Below are positions 17,114 to 25,362 of a stretch of DNA of 58,506 nt, piece after piece. The stretch is from Hymenobacter aerophilus DSM 13606 (lineage in GTDB: Bacteria; Bacteroidota; Bacteroidia; Cytophagales; Hymenobacteraceae). Positions within the stretch are counted from its first letter, which is position 1. Every line of letters begins with the position of its first letter. Below the pieces are notes generated by a model. It searched no databases. It saw nothing but the letters and a program-made list of their open reading frames with translations, and was not told the DNA's origin. The stretch is from the NCBI RefSeq assembly GCF_000382225.1, contig NZ_KB907822.1, forward strand, positions 1-58,506. Direction: 5' to 3'. The position numbers and the translations under genes are program-made.

Positions 17114-17596
17114 TTAAAACCAGCCGGCGGCCAGTTGCGCGAGCTGCTCCAGCGCCTGCTGGTCGGTCGCATCGAAGTCGTTGAGCTGGTCACTGTCCAC
17201 GTCGAGCACGGCCACTACGGCGCCGTTTTTCAGCACGGGTACCACGATTTCGGATTTTGAAGCCGAGCTGCAGGCGATGTGGCCGGGAAACTGCTCCACA
17301 TCGGGCACGAGCAGGGTAGTAGCCTGGGCCCAGCTGCTGCCGCACACCCCTTTGCCGCGCCGGATGCGGGTGCAGGCAATGGGACCCTGGAAGGGGCCGA
17401 GCACCAGCTCATCGCCTTTCACCAAGTAGAAGCCTACCCAGAAAAAGCCAAAGGCCTGGTGCAGGGCGGCGGCGGTGTTGGCCAGGTTGGCCACCAGATC
17501 GGGTTCGCCGGTGGTCAGGGCTTCGAGCTGGGGCAGCAGCTGGCGGTATTGATCGGCTTTGCTGAGGGTAGTGTCGAGCAGGAGTTCTTCGGCCAT
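17114..17596 (-). CDS. msrC: Free methionine-R-sulfoxide reductase (GAF type)
   Basis: The start ATG is at 17594-17596, giving 160 residues, the usual fRMsr length. It is a single GAF domain that reduces free Met-R-sulfoxide with thioredoxin. Three cysteines lie at 75 (IACTRI), 85 (GVCGSSW) and 109 (HIACSSASKSEIVVP). Their spacings of 10 and 24 equal those of the catalytic Cys84/94/118 set of the E. coli enzyme. The gene is transcribed away from the DHFR-like gene. A TACCTTTGC -7 element lies at 17665-17673 on its strand. Confidence 0.93.
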   Translation of the reverse strand: MAEELLLDTTLSKADQYRQLLPQLEALTTGEPDLVANLANTAAALHQAFGFFWVGFYLVKGDELVLGPFQGPIACTRIRRGKGVCGSSWAQATTLLVPDVEQFPGHIACSSASKSEIVVPVLKNGAVVAVLDVDSDQLNDFDATDQQALEQLAQLAAGWF

Positions 17597-17910
17597 GCGA
17601 AAGGGAGCGGAAAAATGAGCGGTAAGGCAGCCGGGTGCCGGCCGGGCACCGGGCAGATGCAGCTGCAAAGGTAAGGCCCGCGGCTGCTCCCGTAGTTCGC
17701 GCGACTACAGAAAAGCTACCAAATCTCGGCTGAAAAATGGAAATTAGCCCATCGGTACATTTCGCCGGGCCGGTTGCCCTGTTGCCCCACCAGCAGGATG
17801 CGCTGCCGCCGTGGCGGTGTCCGTGTCAGTAACCGGCCCGGCTTAAGTGGCCATTACGCCGTACGCTACCTGATTTTCGCTCTCCTCCCACAACCAAATC
17901 CCACCCCCGC
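17597..17910. promoter_or_regulatory. Divergent promoter region msrC / DHFR-like gene
   Basis: On the minus strand TACCTTTGC (17665-17673) fits the Bacteroidota -7 consensus and lies about 70 bp before msrC. On the plus strand TACATTTCG (about 17756-17764) is a weaker -7 candidate for the DHFR-like gene. I see nothing else in this 314-bp gap. Confidence 0.5.
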
Positions 17911-18438
17911 ATGCGCAAAGTTGTACTCTACATTGCCACCAGCCTCGACGGCTACATTGCCTCACCCGATGGCTCGGTGGAGTGGCTGCCCACCGCCGAC
18001 CAGGACTATGGCTACGCCGATTTTCTGGCCAGCGCCGATGCCACGCTGCTCGGCCGCGGCACGTACGAGCAGATTCTTGATTCGGGTGCCTGGCCATATG
18101 GCAAGCTCACCAACTACGTGTTCAGCCGCCGCCCCCCGGTGGCAGAAGCGCATGCTTCGGTGCAGTTCGTCAGCGACGAGCCGGTGGAATTTGTGCGGGA
18201 GTTGCGCCAACAGCCCGGCCGCACCATCTGGCTGATTGGCGGCAGCACCTTGGCTTCGCCGCTGCTCACGGCCGGCCTGGTAGACGAGCTGATGTTGCTG
18301 GTGGTGCCGCGCGTGCTGGGCTCGGGCATTCCGCTCTGGCGCCACCAGGCGCAGCCCCAGACGCTGCAAATGCTCCGCACCCAAACCTGGCCCGACGGCA
18401 CGGTACTGTTGCATTATAAGCTGCCCAAAAAAGATTGA
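17911..18438 (+). CDS. Dihydrofolate reductase family protein (RibD C-domain fold)
   Basis: This 175-residue single-domain protein has the DHFR/RibD-C fold. The N-terminal strand RKVVLYIATSLDGYIAS is typical, followed by LLGRGTYE, the NADPH-binding stretch IWLIGGSTLASPLL and ELMLLVVPRVLGSGIPLW. These YyaP/YwjB-like proteins are predicted NADPH-dependent reductases, but their substrates are mostly unknown and they are not the housekeeping DHFR. It stands alone, 70 bp before a surface protein. Confidence 0.85.
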   Translation: MRKVVLYIATSLDGYIASPDGSVEWLPTADQDYGYADFLASADATLLGRGTYEQILDSGAWPYGKLTNYVFSRRPPVAEAHASVQFVSDEPVEFVRELRQQPGRTIWLIGGSTLASPLLTAGLVDELMLLVVPRVLGSGIPLWRHQAQPQTLQMLRTQTWPDGTVLLHYKLPKKD

Positions 18439-18507
18439 TGCGCACTGGTTGAATGCCTGGCAAACCAGCTAGCTTCACGGCTCCGCATCAACTGGTTTCC
18501 CGATTTC

Positions 18508-19416
18508 ATGTCGCTTCCCTTCCGACCGCTCCTCGCCGCTACCTTGCTCGTAGCCGCGGCCCAGCCGCTCTACGCCCAACGCACCCTCACCGGCACCGTG
18601 CAGGACCCGCAAGGCGCCGCCGTGCCCTTTGCCGTGCTGGAGCTACCGGCCCAAAAGCTCGGCGTGCAGGCCGACGATGAGGGCCGCTTCTCGCTGCCGC
18701 TGCCCGCCGGCCTCACGCCCACCGACTCGCTGACCGTGTCGGCGCTGGGCTACGCGCGGCGACGGGTGCCAGTGCCGGCCGCAGCTACCGTTGCGTTGCG
18801 GCTGGCCGCGCTGCCCGTGTCGCTGAACGAGGTGGTAGTGCGTGGAACGCGGGCTGCGCCAACAGTGGCAGGGGCACAGCAGGTAAATGAGGCGTTTAGC
18901 TATAGTCAGTCGGCGCTTAGCAAGGAGAAAAATACGGGCTGGCAGATAGCGTACCGGATAGATTCTCCTCCCGCCGGCTACCTGGAGGCAGTAAAGTTTT
19001 TTATAAAGAAGAGAGGGTTAGGTAATTGTAAAGAGGGTTATCAGGCTCCTTTCCGCCTGCGCATCTATGGCCTCGATAGCCTCAATTCCCTGCCAGGACC
19101 CGATTTGTTGCTAACGTCCGTTGTAAGCGCCGCATCAAAACCGGGCTGGCACACCATAGATGTGCGACAGTTTAATATCCCGGTTCCGGCCAAAGGCTTT
19201 TACGTAGCTATGGAGTGGATATACACTGATGACCAATTTCTGTGCAACTACCAAACGCACGTGGAGGGTGCCCGCAAAGCCACGACCCGAACATCTTATG
19301 GCCAAATGCTGGCTGGTGCGCACTCATCTGGGCATACTTACTCTCACTCAGCCGGCCGGGGCTGGCGGAAATCAAGCGGTGCCGACGCCGCTATTCAGGT
19401 TCTTATTCAACCATAA
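18508..19416 (+). CDS. Carboxypeptidase-regulatory-like secreted protein
   Basis: The 302-residue exported protein has signal peptide 1-23 (...QPLYAQ). A CarboxypepD_reg-like beta sandwich covers about 24-105 (GTVQDPQGAAVPFAVLEL). A SLNEVVVRG motif follows (about 108-116), as precedes the plug in SusC proteins. No barrel follows. Instead there is a C-terminal domain (about 130-302) with FRLRIYGLDSLNSLPG and KGFYVAMEWIY, seen in other Bacteroidota surface proteins. From about codon 120 the gene becomes clearly more A+T-rich (GTAAAGTTTTTTATAAAG), which suggests a domain of different origin. A terminator follows at 19431. Confidence 0.75.
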   Translation: MSLPFRPLLAATLLVAAAQPLYAQRTLTGTVQDPQGAAVPFAVLELPAQKLGVQADDEGRFSLPLPAGLTPTDSLTVSALGYARRRVPVPAAATVALRLAALPVSLNEVVVRGTRAAPTVAGAQQVNEAFSYSQSALSKEKNTGWQIAYRIDSPPAGYLEAVKFFIKKRGLGNCKEGYQAPFRLRIYGLDSLNSLPGPDLLLTSVVSAASKPGWHTIDVRQFNIPVPAKGFYVAMEWIYTDDQFLCNYQTHVEGARKATTRTSYGQMLAGAHSSGHTYSHSAGRGWRKSSGADAAIQVLIQP

Positions 19417-19430
19417 GGCCTCAAAACCAG

Positions 19431-19470
19431 CAGCGGCGGCCCCCGAATCGGGAGCCGCCGCTGTTGCTAT
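19431..19470 (+). terminator. Terminator after the regulatory-domain protein
   Basis: CAGCGGCGGC (19431-19440) pairs with GCCGCCGCTG (19454-19463). The inner CCCGA/TCGGG extends the stem. TTGCTATTT follows on the plus strand. The convergent psd gene ends 26 bp further on, so it may serve both. Confidence 0.75.
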
Positions 19471-19488
19471 TTAGATGCCGCTAGATGC

Positions 19489-20169
19489 CTAAAACAGGCT
19501 AGCCGGTGGGGTTTTGAGTTGGGCGATGACGGTCTGGCCGCCTTTTACCTTCTCGCCAATCTCCACCTTGATTTCGGTGTCGAGGGGCACGAAGATGTCA
19601 ACCCGCGAGCCGAACTTGATGAAGCCAAACTCCTCGCCCTGGCTGACCTCGTCGCCCTCGTTCACGTACCACACAATGCGCCGGGCCATAGCGCCGGCAA
19701 TCTGTCGGAACAGCACCAGCGGGCCGGCTTCCGATTCTACCACCACCGTGGTACGCTCGTTTTTGGTGCTGCTTTTGGGGTGCCAGGCCACCAGGTAGTT
19801 GCCCGGGTGGTACTTGAAGTAGCGCACGATGCCCGAAATGGGGTTGCGGGTGATGTGCACGTTAATCGGCGACATGAATATGCTGATCTGCTTGCGCATA
19901 TCGTCGAAGTACTCGGGCTCCATTACGTCCTCAATCACCACCACCTTGCCGTCGGCGGGGGCGATAATCAGGTCTTCGTGGGTGAACAGGCGGCGGGCCG
20001 GGCTGCGGAAAAACTGCAGCAGAATCAGGAACATGATAACCGAGATGCCCGCGAATACCTTGTTGAAACCGTCGTTTTCGGCGTTGTAGCGGAACAGCAG
20101 CAGGTTTACAGCCAGCAGGGCCAGCAGCGTAAAAAACAGAATCCGTCGTCCTTCCTTGTGGATTTTCAT
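19489..20169 (-). CDS. psd: Phosphatidylserine decarboxylase family protein
   Basis: This 226-residue protein is of the short (archaeal/Bacteroidota) Psd type. Two N-terminal membrane helices (about 9-26 and 36-54) anchor it. IIAPADGKVVVIE, SIFMSPINVHITRNP and the self-cleavage site FGSR (Gly187-Ser188) follow. Cleavage at this serine makes the pyruvoyl cofactor. It converts phosphatidylserine to phosphatidylethanolamine at the inner membrane. The cdsA gene for CDP-diacylglycerol lies two genes away on the same strand. Confidence 0.93.
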   Translation of the reverse strand: MKIHKEGRRILFFTLLALLAVNLLLFRYNAENDGFNKVFAGISVIMFLILLQFFRSPARRLFTHEDLIIAPADGKVVVIEDVMEPEYFDDMRKQISIFMSPINVHITRNPISGIVRYFKYHPGNYLVAWHPKSSTKNERTTVVVESEAGPLVLFRQIAGAMARRIVWYVNEGDEVSQGEEFGFIKFGSRVDIFVPLDTEIKVEIGEKVKGGQTVIAQLKTPPASLF

Positions 20170-20377
20170 AAATCACTGATTTGCGCTGATTGGCCTGATG
20201 TCGCTGATTCAGGTGGCTCGGGCGGGCTGGTTTGATGGGCCGCCAGGCGTTGCGCGGGTTACTGCTTACGTTGAGTTGGCGGATTTCGATGGTAGAATAG
20301 CGCGCAGGCAGCCAAGCTACACAAAGATAGCCCGAACCAGCGGCTCGGGCTATCCGGAAACAAATATAGGCGCGTAA

Positions 20378-20495
20378 GGTGAAATGGTGAGATAGTGAAA
20401 TGGTGAGTTGATGTTTTGAGAGCCCTAATTGCGCCACTTGCGCCGCCGGGACCCCGAAACATCAACTCACCATTTCACTATCTCACCATTTCACC
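20378..20495. repeat. Perfect 39-bp inverted repeat between psd and GluDH genes
   Basis: The left arm 20378-20416 and right arm 20457-20495 are exact reverse complements, separated by a 40-bp spacer. The arms are built from the words GGTGAAATGGTGAG and ATAGTGAAATGGTGAG. The right arm ends 3 bp before the stop of the dehydrogenase gene (20498). The rest of the 328-bp gap, 20170-20377, holds loosely repeated CTGATT words and no ORF. Confidence 0.9.
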
Positions 20496-20497
20496 GC

Positions 20498-21793
20498 TTA
20501 ATAGCCGCCGCGGAACTTGTAGGTCTGGGCTACCTTATCGATGGCCACGATGTAGGCGGCGATGCGCATGGGCACGTCGTACTTGCGGCTGGTCTGGTAC
20601 ACCTTCTCGAAGGCATCGTTCATGATGCGGTCGGCGCGCTCAGTCACCATTTTCTCGCTCCACTTGAAGCCCTGCTTGTTCTGCACCCACTCGAAGTAGG
20701 AAACCGTTACGCCGCCCGAGTTGGCCAGAATGTCGGGCACCACCATAATGCCCTTCTCGTTGATGATGGGGTCGGCGGAGGCGGCGGTAGGGCCGTTGGC
20801 GCCCTCCACAATCAGCTTGGCTTTGATGTCGTGGGCGTTGTGCTCGGTGATGACGTCCTCGACGGCGGCCGGTACGAGCACGTCCACGTCGGTCGTGAGC
20901 AGGTCGTCGGCGTTTTCGAGCATCGTGGCGCCCTGGAAACCGTCGAGGCGGCCGGCGTGGGCGTTCTTGTAGGCAATGGCCTCGTCGATATCAATGCCGT
21001 TCTCGTTCCAGTACGCCCCGCTGATGTCGGACAGCGCCTTGATTTTCACGCCCTTCTCGCTCAGCAGCTTGGCCGCCCAGGCGCCCACGTTGCCAAAGCC
21101 CTGCACCGCCGCCGATACGTTGTGCGGGTCGAGGTCGAGCTTCTTGAGGGCCGCCATGGCAGCCACCATCACGCCGCGGCCGGTGGCCTCGGTGCGACCC
21201 AGCGAGCCGCCCATTACCAGCGGCTTGCCCGTTACCACGGCCGGCGAGGTGCCGCCCACGGTCTTCGAGAACTCGTCCATCAGCCAAGCCATCTCGCGCG
21301 GGCCCGTGCCCATGTCGGGGGCCGGAATGTCGCGGTCGGGACCGAATACGTCCTTCATGGCCAGCGTGTAGCCGCGGGTGAGGCGCTCCATTTCACCGGC
21401 GCTCATGGTGGCCGGCTCGCAGATAATGCCGCCCTTGGCGCCGCCGTACGGAATGTCCACCACGGCGCACTTCCAGGTCATCCAGGCCGCCAGGGCCTTC
21501 ACCTCGTCGAGGTGCACGTTTTTGTCGTAGCGGATGCCGCCCTTGCTCGGGCCCAGAATGGTGTTGTGAATCACGCGGTAGCCCTCGAACACGCGCACCT
21601 TGCCGTTGTCCATGGTTACCGGAATGTGCACAATCACCTGCTTGTCGGCGGCCTTGAGGACCTCGTAGGTTTCCTCGTCGAGGCCCAGGATTTCAGCCGC
21701 CACATTAAAGCGCGACATCATCGATTCGAGCGGGTTTTCGGCATCAACGCGGGGGGCCGGCTCTTTGTACTTGTAGACCGTGGTAGCAGCCAT
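20498..21793 (-). CDS. Glu/Leu/Phe/Val dehydrogenase (glutamate dehydrogenase type)
   Basis: The start is ATG 21791-21793 (431 residues); an upstream start would add 26 low-similarity residues. It is a hexameric-type NAD(P)-dependent glutamate dehydrogenase. The glutamate-binding region GPSKGGIRYDKNV and catalytic Lys in PYGGAKGGI, then DMGTGPREMAWLMDE and the Rossmann motif VQGFGNVGAWAA, are all present. It interconverts glutamate and 2-oxoglutarate plus ammonia. TACCTTTGC on the minus strand at 21868-21876 lies 75 bp upstream. It is the first of three members of this superfamily in the window. Confidence 0.93.
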   Translation of the reverse strand: MAATTVYKYKEPAPRVDAENPLESMMSRFNVAAEILGLDEETYEVLKAADKQVIVHIPVTMDNGKVRVFEGYRVIHNTILGPSKGGIRYDKNVHLDEVKALAAWMTWKCAVVDIPYGGAKGGIICEPATMSAGEMERLTRGYTLAMKDVFGPDRDIPAPDMGTGPREMAWLMDEFSKTVGGTSPAVVTGKPLVMGGSLGRTEATGRGVMVAAMAALKKLDLDPHNVSAAVQGFGNVGAWAAKLLSEKGVKIKALSDISGAYWNENGIDIDEAIAYKNAHAGRLDGFQGATMLENADDLLTTDVDVLVPAAVEDVITEHNAHDIKAKLIVEGANGPTAASADPIINEKGIMVVPDILANSGGVTVSYFEWVQNKQGFKWSEKMVTERADRIMNDAFEKVYQTSRKYDVPMRIAAYIVAIDKVAQTYKFRGGY

Positions 21794-21867
21794 ACGGGGT
21801 GGGGGTTGGGTGGGGAAAATAAGGGAGCGGCCCCGCCAAAAAACGGAGCCGCGGGTGGAAATCAACG

Positions 21868-21876
21868 GCAAAGGTA
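21868..21876 (-). promoter_or_regulatory. Bacteroidota -7 element upstream of glutamate dehydrogenase
   Basis: TACCTTTGC on the minus strand fits TAnnTTTG; transcription would start about 70 nt before the ATG at 21793. No clear -33 TTG is visible. Confidence 0.5.
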
Positions 21877-21940
21877 GGCCTTTACTTTGGTGTGGGGAAG
21901 CCGGCCGCCCAGTAACTTTCGGCGGCGGCTTACCAGCTGT

Positions 21941-22852
21941 TTATGAGCCGAAAACCAGCTGCAGCACCGCCAGCACGGGCAGGATAAATAGGAAGGCATC
22001 GAACCGGTCGAGCAGGCCGCCGTGGCCGGGCATGATGCGGCCCGAATCCTTGACGCCCACGCTACGCTTGAGCATGGATTCGGCCAGGTCGCCGAGCGGG
22101 CCGAACACGGCCACCACCCCGGCCACCGTAAGGCGGTAGGCCAGCGAGAGTTCGGGCAGTAGCCAGTCCAGCGCCGCACCCACCAGCAGCGTAAACACGA
22201 AGCCGCCCACGGCGCCCTCCCAGGTTTTGCCGGGCGAAATTTTGGGCGCCAGCTTGTGCTTGCCCATCGTTTTGCCGGCCGCATACGCCCCGATATCGGA
22301 GGCCCACACCAGCAGCAGCAGGGCCACCACGCGGCGGTAGTCGTAGCCGCCCGGCCCGCTGAAGGCCACCACCGTGAGCAAACTCATGGGCAAACTCACG
22401 TAGAGCAGCCCCAGCAGGGCCACGCCCACGTTGGAAAACGGCGCAAACGGCTGCTCGGCGCGGGGCCAGGAGTACATTTCGCGCAGAATCAGCACCACCG
22501 GCAGCAGCACAATCAGGCCCACGGCCACCGTGCGCATATGGTGCAGGTCGGCCACGGCCAGCGGCACGGTTTGGTTGGTGAGGGTGCGGAATTCGGTGAA
22601 GGCGGCCACGCTGGCAAACAGCAGCAGGCTGATGGCCACGCCCAGCATAGCGGCCGGTTTGTAGCCGGCCTGGCGCATCATGCGGTAAAACTCAATCAGC
22701 ATGCGCGCCTGCACCACGGCAAAAAGCAGGGCAAACGTCCAGGCGCTAAACCACACGCTGCCCAGCAGCAGCACGGCCCCCAGCACGCCGAAAATGATGC
22801 GCTGGCTGAGGTTGGACATCGGGGCGTTGGCTTCTTTGGGGCTGTTAGCCAT
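21941..22852 (-). CDS. cdsA: Phosphatidate cytidylyltransferase
   Basis: This 303-residue integral membrane enzyme has about eight helices. The CDS signature is in the last third: KISPGKTWEGAVGGF ... GDLAESMLKRSVGVKDSG. It makes CDP-diacylglycerol from phosphatidic acid and CTP, the precursor for the psd branch nearby. The start could also be the internal ATG at 22819 (MSNLSQRIIFG), which matches the usual N-terminus better. A CPBP protease gene follows upstream on the same strand, 160 bp away. Confidence 0.93.
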   Translation of the reverse strand: MANSPKEANAPMSNLSQRIIFGVLGAVLLLGSVWFSAWTFALLFAVVQARMLIEFYRMMRQAGYKPAAMLGVAISLLLFASVAAFTEFRTLTNQTVPLAVADLHHMRTVAVGLIVLLPVVLILREMYSWPRAEQPFAPFSNVGVALLGLLYVSLPMSLLTVVAFSGPGGYDYRRVVALLLLVWASDIGAYAAGKTMGKHKLAPKISPGKTWEGAVGGFVFTLLVGAALDWLLPELSLAYRLTVAGVVAVFGPLGDLAESMLKRSVGVKDSGRIMPGHGGLLDRFDAFLFILPVLAVLQLVFGS

Positions 22853-23011
22853 TAGCGGTTAGCTGGGCGCTTTATTGGATGGTAGAAATAACTAACGGCG
22901 CAGAAAGCCCAAACCAAGGGCTCAATTTCTGCGCAAAACTCGAAACCGACCGGAGCCCAGTCGGCGAAAATAGGATTTCAGCCCGAAAGCTGAACGCCAG
23001 CTGCCAGCCAA

Positions 23012-24067
23012 TCAAAAATCAGTCCGACTCGTGTCGACCCCGTCGTGGCTGAGGGTGCGGGCGGGCGGCAGCGGCGCGTCGGTGGCCTGCACCACAGTTA
23101 CGCCGCGGCGTCCCAGCGTGTGCATGCGCGTGGGCGGGCCGTCGGCGAAGGGGCGTTGCATGCGCTGATAGAGGTACCAGAGCAGCAGCGCGCTCAGCAG
23201 CAGCGAGGCCAGCACCCAGGGCCAGGGCAGGGCCTCGGTCGAGTCGGGGTCGAAGTCGGTGGCCGACCACTCGCGCTGCTGGGCGTAGAGCAGCACCAGC
23301 TGAAAGGCGTTCTGGGCGAAGTGGGCGGCCATGGGCACCAGAATATTGCCGCTCCACTCGTATAAATAGCCCAGCAGCAAACCCAGCACCATCCGCGGGA
23401 AGAAGCCCAGAAACTGAAAGTGAATGGCGCTGAAAATAATGGCCGCCAGCCAGATACCCACGTGCCGCGAGTTGCTCCACTGCACGAGGTTGCGCTGAAT
23501 CACGCCCCTGAAAAACAGCTCCTCGGCCACGGCCGGCACCACGGCAATCACCAGCAGGGCCACCACAAACCGGGCCGGCGACGAGAAGCGGGTGAGGTAC
23601 TTAATGGTTTCCTGGGCCTTGGTTTCGGCCTCGCGGGCCAGCTGCTCCCAGCCCGCCAGCGCGTCGGGCAGGTGCAGCTTGGCGTTCCAGGAAATCAGCA
23701 CCGACATGGCCGGCAGACTGGCCACAATAAGCACGGCCGCCAGCAGCAGCCAGCCCAGCGGCACCCGGCGGCGGGGCGCGAAGTAGTCGGGCAGCTCGTA
23801 GCCCGTGAGCTTGGCCAGCGCCACGGCCGCGCCGCCAAAGCCGCCGAGCAGCAGCAGGCCCTGGCTGAGCATCGAAATTTCCCAGCCGTTGGCGTAGTTG
23901 CTGGGCTGCTGCTGCACGTTGCCCAGCGCCGTGAGGCCCACGCCATACAGCAGGTTGCTGGCAATGGCAATCAGCAGCATGCTCAGGCAGGCCGTGGCCA
24001 GCAGCAGCACCAGCAACAGGGCCAGGTTGGCCAGCGGGTGCAGCCGGCTCGAAACGAAACCTTTCAT
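23012..24067 (-). CDS. CPBP family intramembrane metalloprotease
   Basis: The 351-residue membrane protein has about eight helices and the Abi/CPBP motifs in its second half: AVAEELFFRGVIQR (EExxxR) and AAIIFSAIHFQFLGFFPR (H of motif 2), followed by MAAHFAQNAF (motif 3). These are glutamate/histidine proteases related to Rce1 and act on prenylated or other membrane peptides. The substrate is unknown here. It is divergent from dusB, with back-to-back -7 elements between them. Confidence 0.88.
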   Translation of the reverse strand: MKGFVSSRLHPLANLALLLVLLLATACLSMLLIAIASNLLYGVGLTALGNVQQQPSNYANGWEISMLSQGLLLLGGFGGAAVALAKLTGYELPDYFAPRRRVPLGWLLLAAVLIVASLPAMSVLISWNAKLHLPDALAGWEQLAREAETKAQETIKYLTRFSSPARFVVALLVIAVVPAVAEELFFRGVIQRNLVQWSNSRHVGIWLAAIIFSAIHFQFLGFFPRMVLGLLLGYLYEWSGNILVPMAAHFAQNAFQLVLLYAQQREWSATDFDPDSTEALPWPWVLASLLLSALLLWYLYQRMQRPFADGPPTRMHTLGRRGVTVVQATDAPLPPARTLSHDGVDTSRTDF

Positions 24068-24122
24068 GGGGAGGGCGGGGTTGGAGTTTGACCGTCGGGG
24101 CCTTCGGCGCCCTAACTAATCG

Positions 24123-24139
24123 TAAATTTGCGCAAAATA
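24123..24139. promoter_or_regulatory. Back-to-back -7 elements between CPBP protease and dusB
   Basis: Plus-strand TAAATTTGC (24123-24131) fits TAnnTTTG for dusB. Immediately after it, TATTTTGC on the minus strand (24132-24139) is a near match for the protease gene. The two elements adjoin and share a small palindromic centre (TTTGCGCAAA), so the two promoters probably compete. Confidence 0.55.
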
Positions 24140-24179
24140 CCAGCGCCCGCGTCAAGCGGCCATTCCCGTCGCGCGTTTT

Positions 24180-24231
24180 CTCTCCACGAAAAGCTAACAG
24201 CTAGCGGCTAAAAGCTAACAGCTGACTCTAA
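24180..24231. repeat. AGCTAACAGC word repeats before dusB
   Basis: AAGCTAACAGCTAGCGG followed by CTAAAAGCTAACAGCTGA consists of degenerate tandem copies of the word AGCTAACAGC, also present near 10125, 40443 and 46218. It lies in the dusB leader. Confidence 0.55.
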
Positions 24232-25221
24232 ATGGTTCATATCCGCAACATTGCCCTGCCCGATTTCCCGCTTTTGCTCGCGCCCATGGAGGACGTGTCG
24301 GACCCGCCGTTTCGGGCCGTGTGCAAGCAGGGCGGGGCCGATTTGATGTACACCGAGTTCATCTCGTCGGAGGGCCTGATCCGGGCCGCTGCCAAAAGCC
24401 GCCAGAAGCTCGACGTGTTCGACTACGAGCGGCCCATCGGCATCCAGCTCTTCGGCTCCGATGTGGCCACGATGGGCGAGTGCGCCCGCCTGAGCACCGA
24501 GGCCGGCCCCGACCTCATCGACATCAACTACGGCTGCCCCGTGAAGCAGGTGGCCTGCCGCGGCGCCGGCGCCGCGCTGTTGCGTGACATCCCTAAAATG
24601 GTGGAAATGACGGCCGCCGTGGTGCAGGCCACTCACCTGCCCGTTACCGTGAAAACCCGCCTGGGCTGGGACGACTCAACCAAAAACGTGGAGGAAGTAG
24701 CCGAGCGCCTGCAGGATGTGGGCATCGAGGCCCTCACAGTGCACGGCCGCACCCGCGTGCAGATGTACAAGGGCGAGGCCGACTGGCGGCTGATTGCGGC
24801 CATCAAGAACAACCCGCGCATCAAAATTCCCATCTTCGGCAACGGCGACATCGACTCGGCCCAGAAGGCCGTGGAGTACAAAAACCGCTACGGCGTGGAT
24901 GGCGTGATGATTGGCCGCGCGGCCATCGGCTACCCCTGGATTTTTAGGGAGGTGAAGCACTACGTGGCCACCGGCGAGCTGCTGGCCCCGCCCACCGTGG
25001 AGGAGCGCGTGCAGGCCTGCCGCATGCACTTCGAGAAGAGCCTGGAGTGGAAAGGCCCGCGGGCCGGCGTGTTCGAAATGCGCCGCCACTACGCCCAGTA
25101 TTTCCGCGGCCTCGAAGGCGCCCGCCAGTGGCGCAGCCGCCTCGTCGAGACCAACGACCCCTTGGAAATCCACCACATCCTCGACGAAATCAGCGCCGCC
25201 GAGCCGGTGCTGGTAGGGTGA
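24232..25221 (+). CDS. dusB: tRNA-dihydrouridine synthase
   Basis: This 329-residue FMN enzyme reduces uridines in the tRNA D-loop. The TIM barrel starts at LLLAPMEDVSDPPFR. The catalytic Cys109 is in KQVACRGAGAALL after DINYGCP, and FMN-phosphate binding follows in IPIFGNGDID and GVMIGRAAIGYPWIFRE. A helical C-terminal tRNA-binding domain covers about 245-329. The length and motifs match DusB. It is followed by REP-like inverted repeat A. Confidence 0.95.
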   Translation: MVHIRNIALPDFPLLLAPMEDVSDPPFRAVCKQGGADLMYTEFISSEGLIRAAAKSRQKLDVFDYERPIGIQLFGSDVATMGECARLSTEAGPDLIDINYGCPVKQVACRGAGAALLRDIPKMVEMTAAVVQATHLPVTVKTRLGWDDSTKNVEEVAERLQDVGIEALTVHGRTRVQMYKGEADWRLIAAIKNNPRIKIPIFGNGDIDSAQKAVEYKNRYGVDGVMIGRAAIGYPWIFREVKHYVATGELLAPPTVEERVQACRMHFEKSLEWKGPRAGVFEMRRHYAQYFRGLEGARQWRSRLVETNDPLEIHHILDEISAAEPVLVG

Positions 25222-25225
25222 ATGA

Positions 25226-25317
25226 AAACGCCTGTCATCCTGAGCGCAGCGAAGGACCTTGTCTCGTTTGTACTAACGGGTTAAGGTCCTTCGCTGCGCT
25301 CAGGATGACAGGCGTTT
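25226..25317. repeat. REP-like inverted repeat, copy A
   Basis: The perfect 35-bp arms, 25226-25260 and 25283-25317, enclose a 22-bp loop. The core is GTCATCCTGAGCG then CAGCGAAGGACCTT, the GGACCT subtype also found in copy G. It begins 5 bp after the dusB stop and could act as a terminator, though no T-run follows. Confidence 0.92.
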
Positions 25318-25362
25318 GTATATCGTTTTTCGACCTTTACCCACTCTCTGCTCGCCCCCTCA

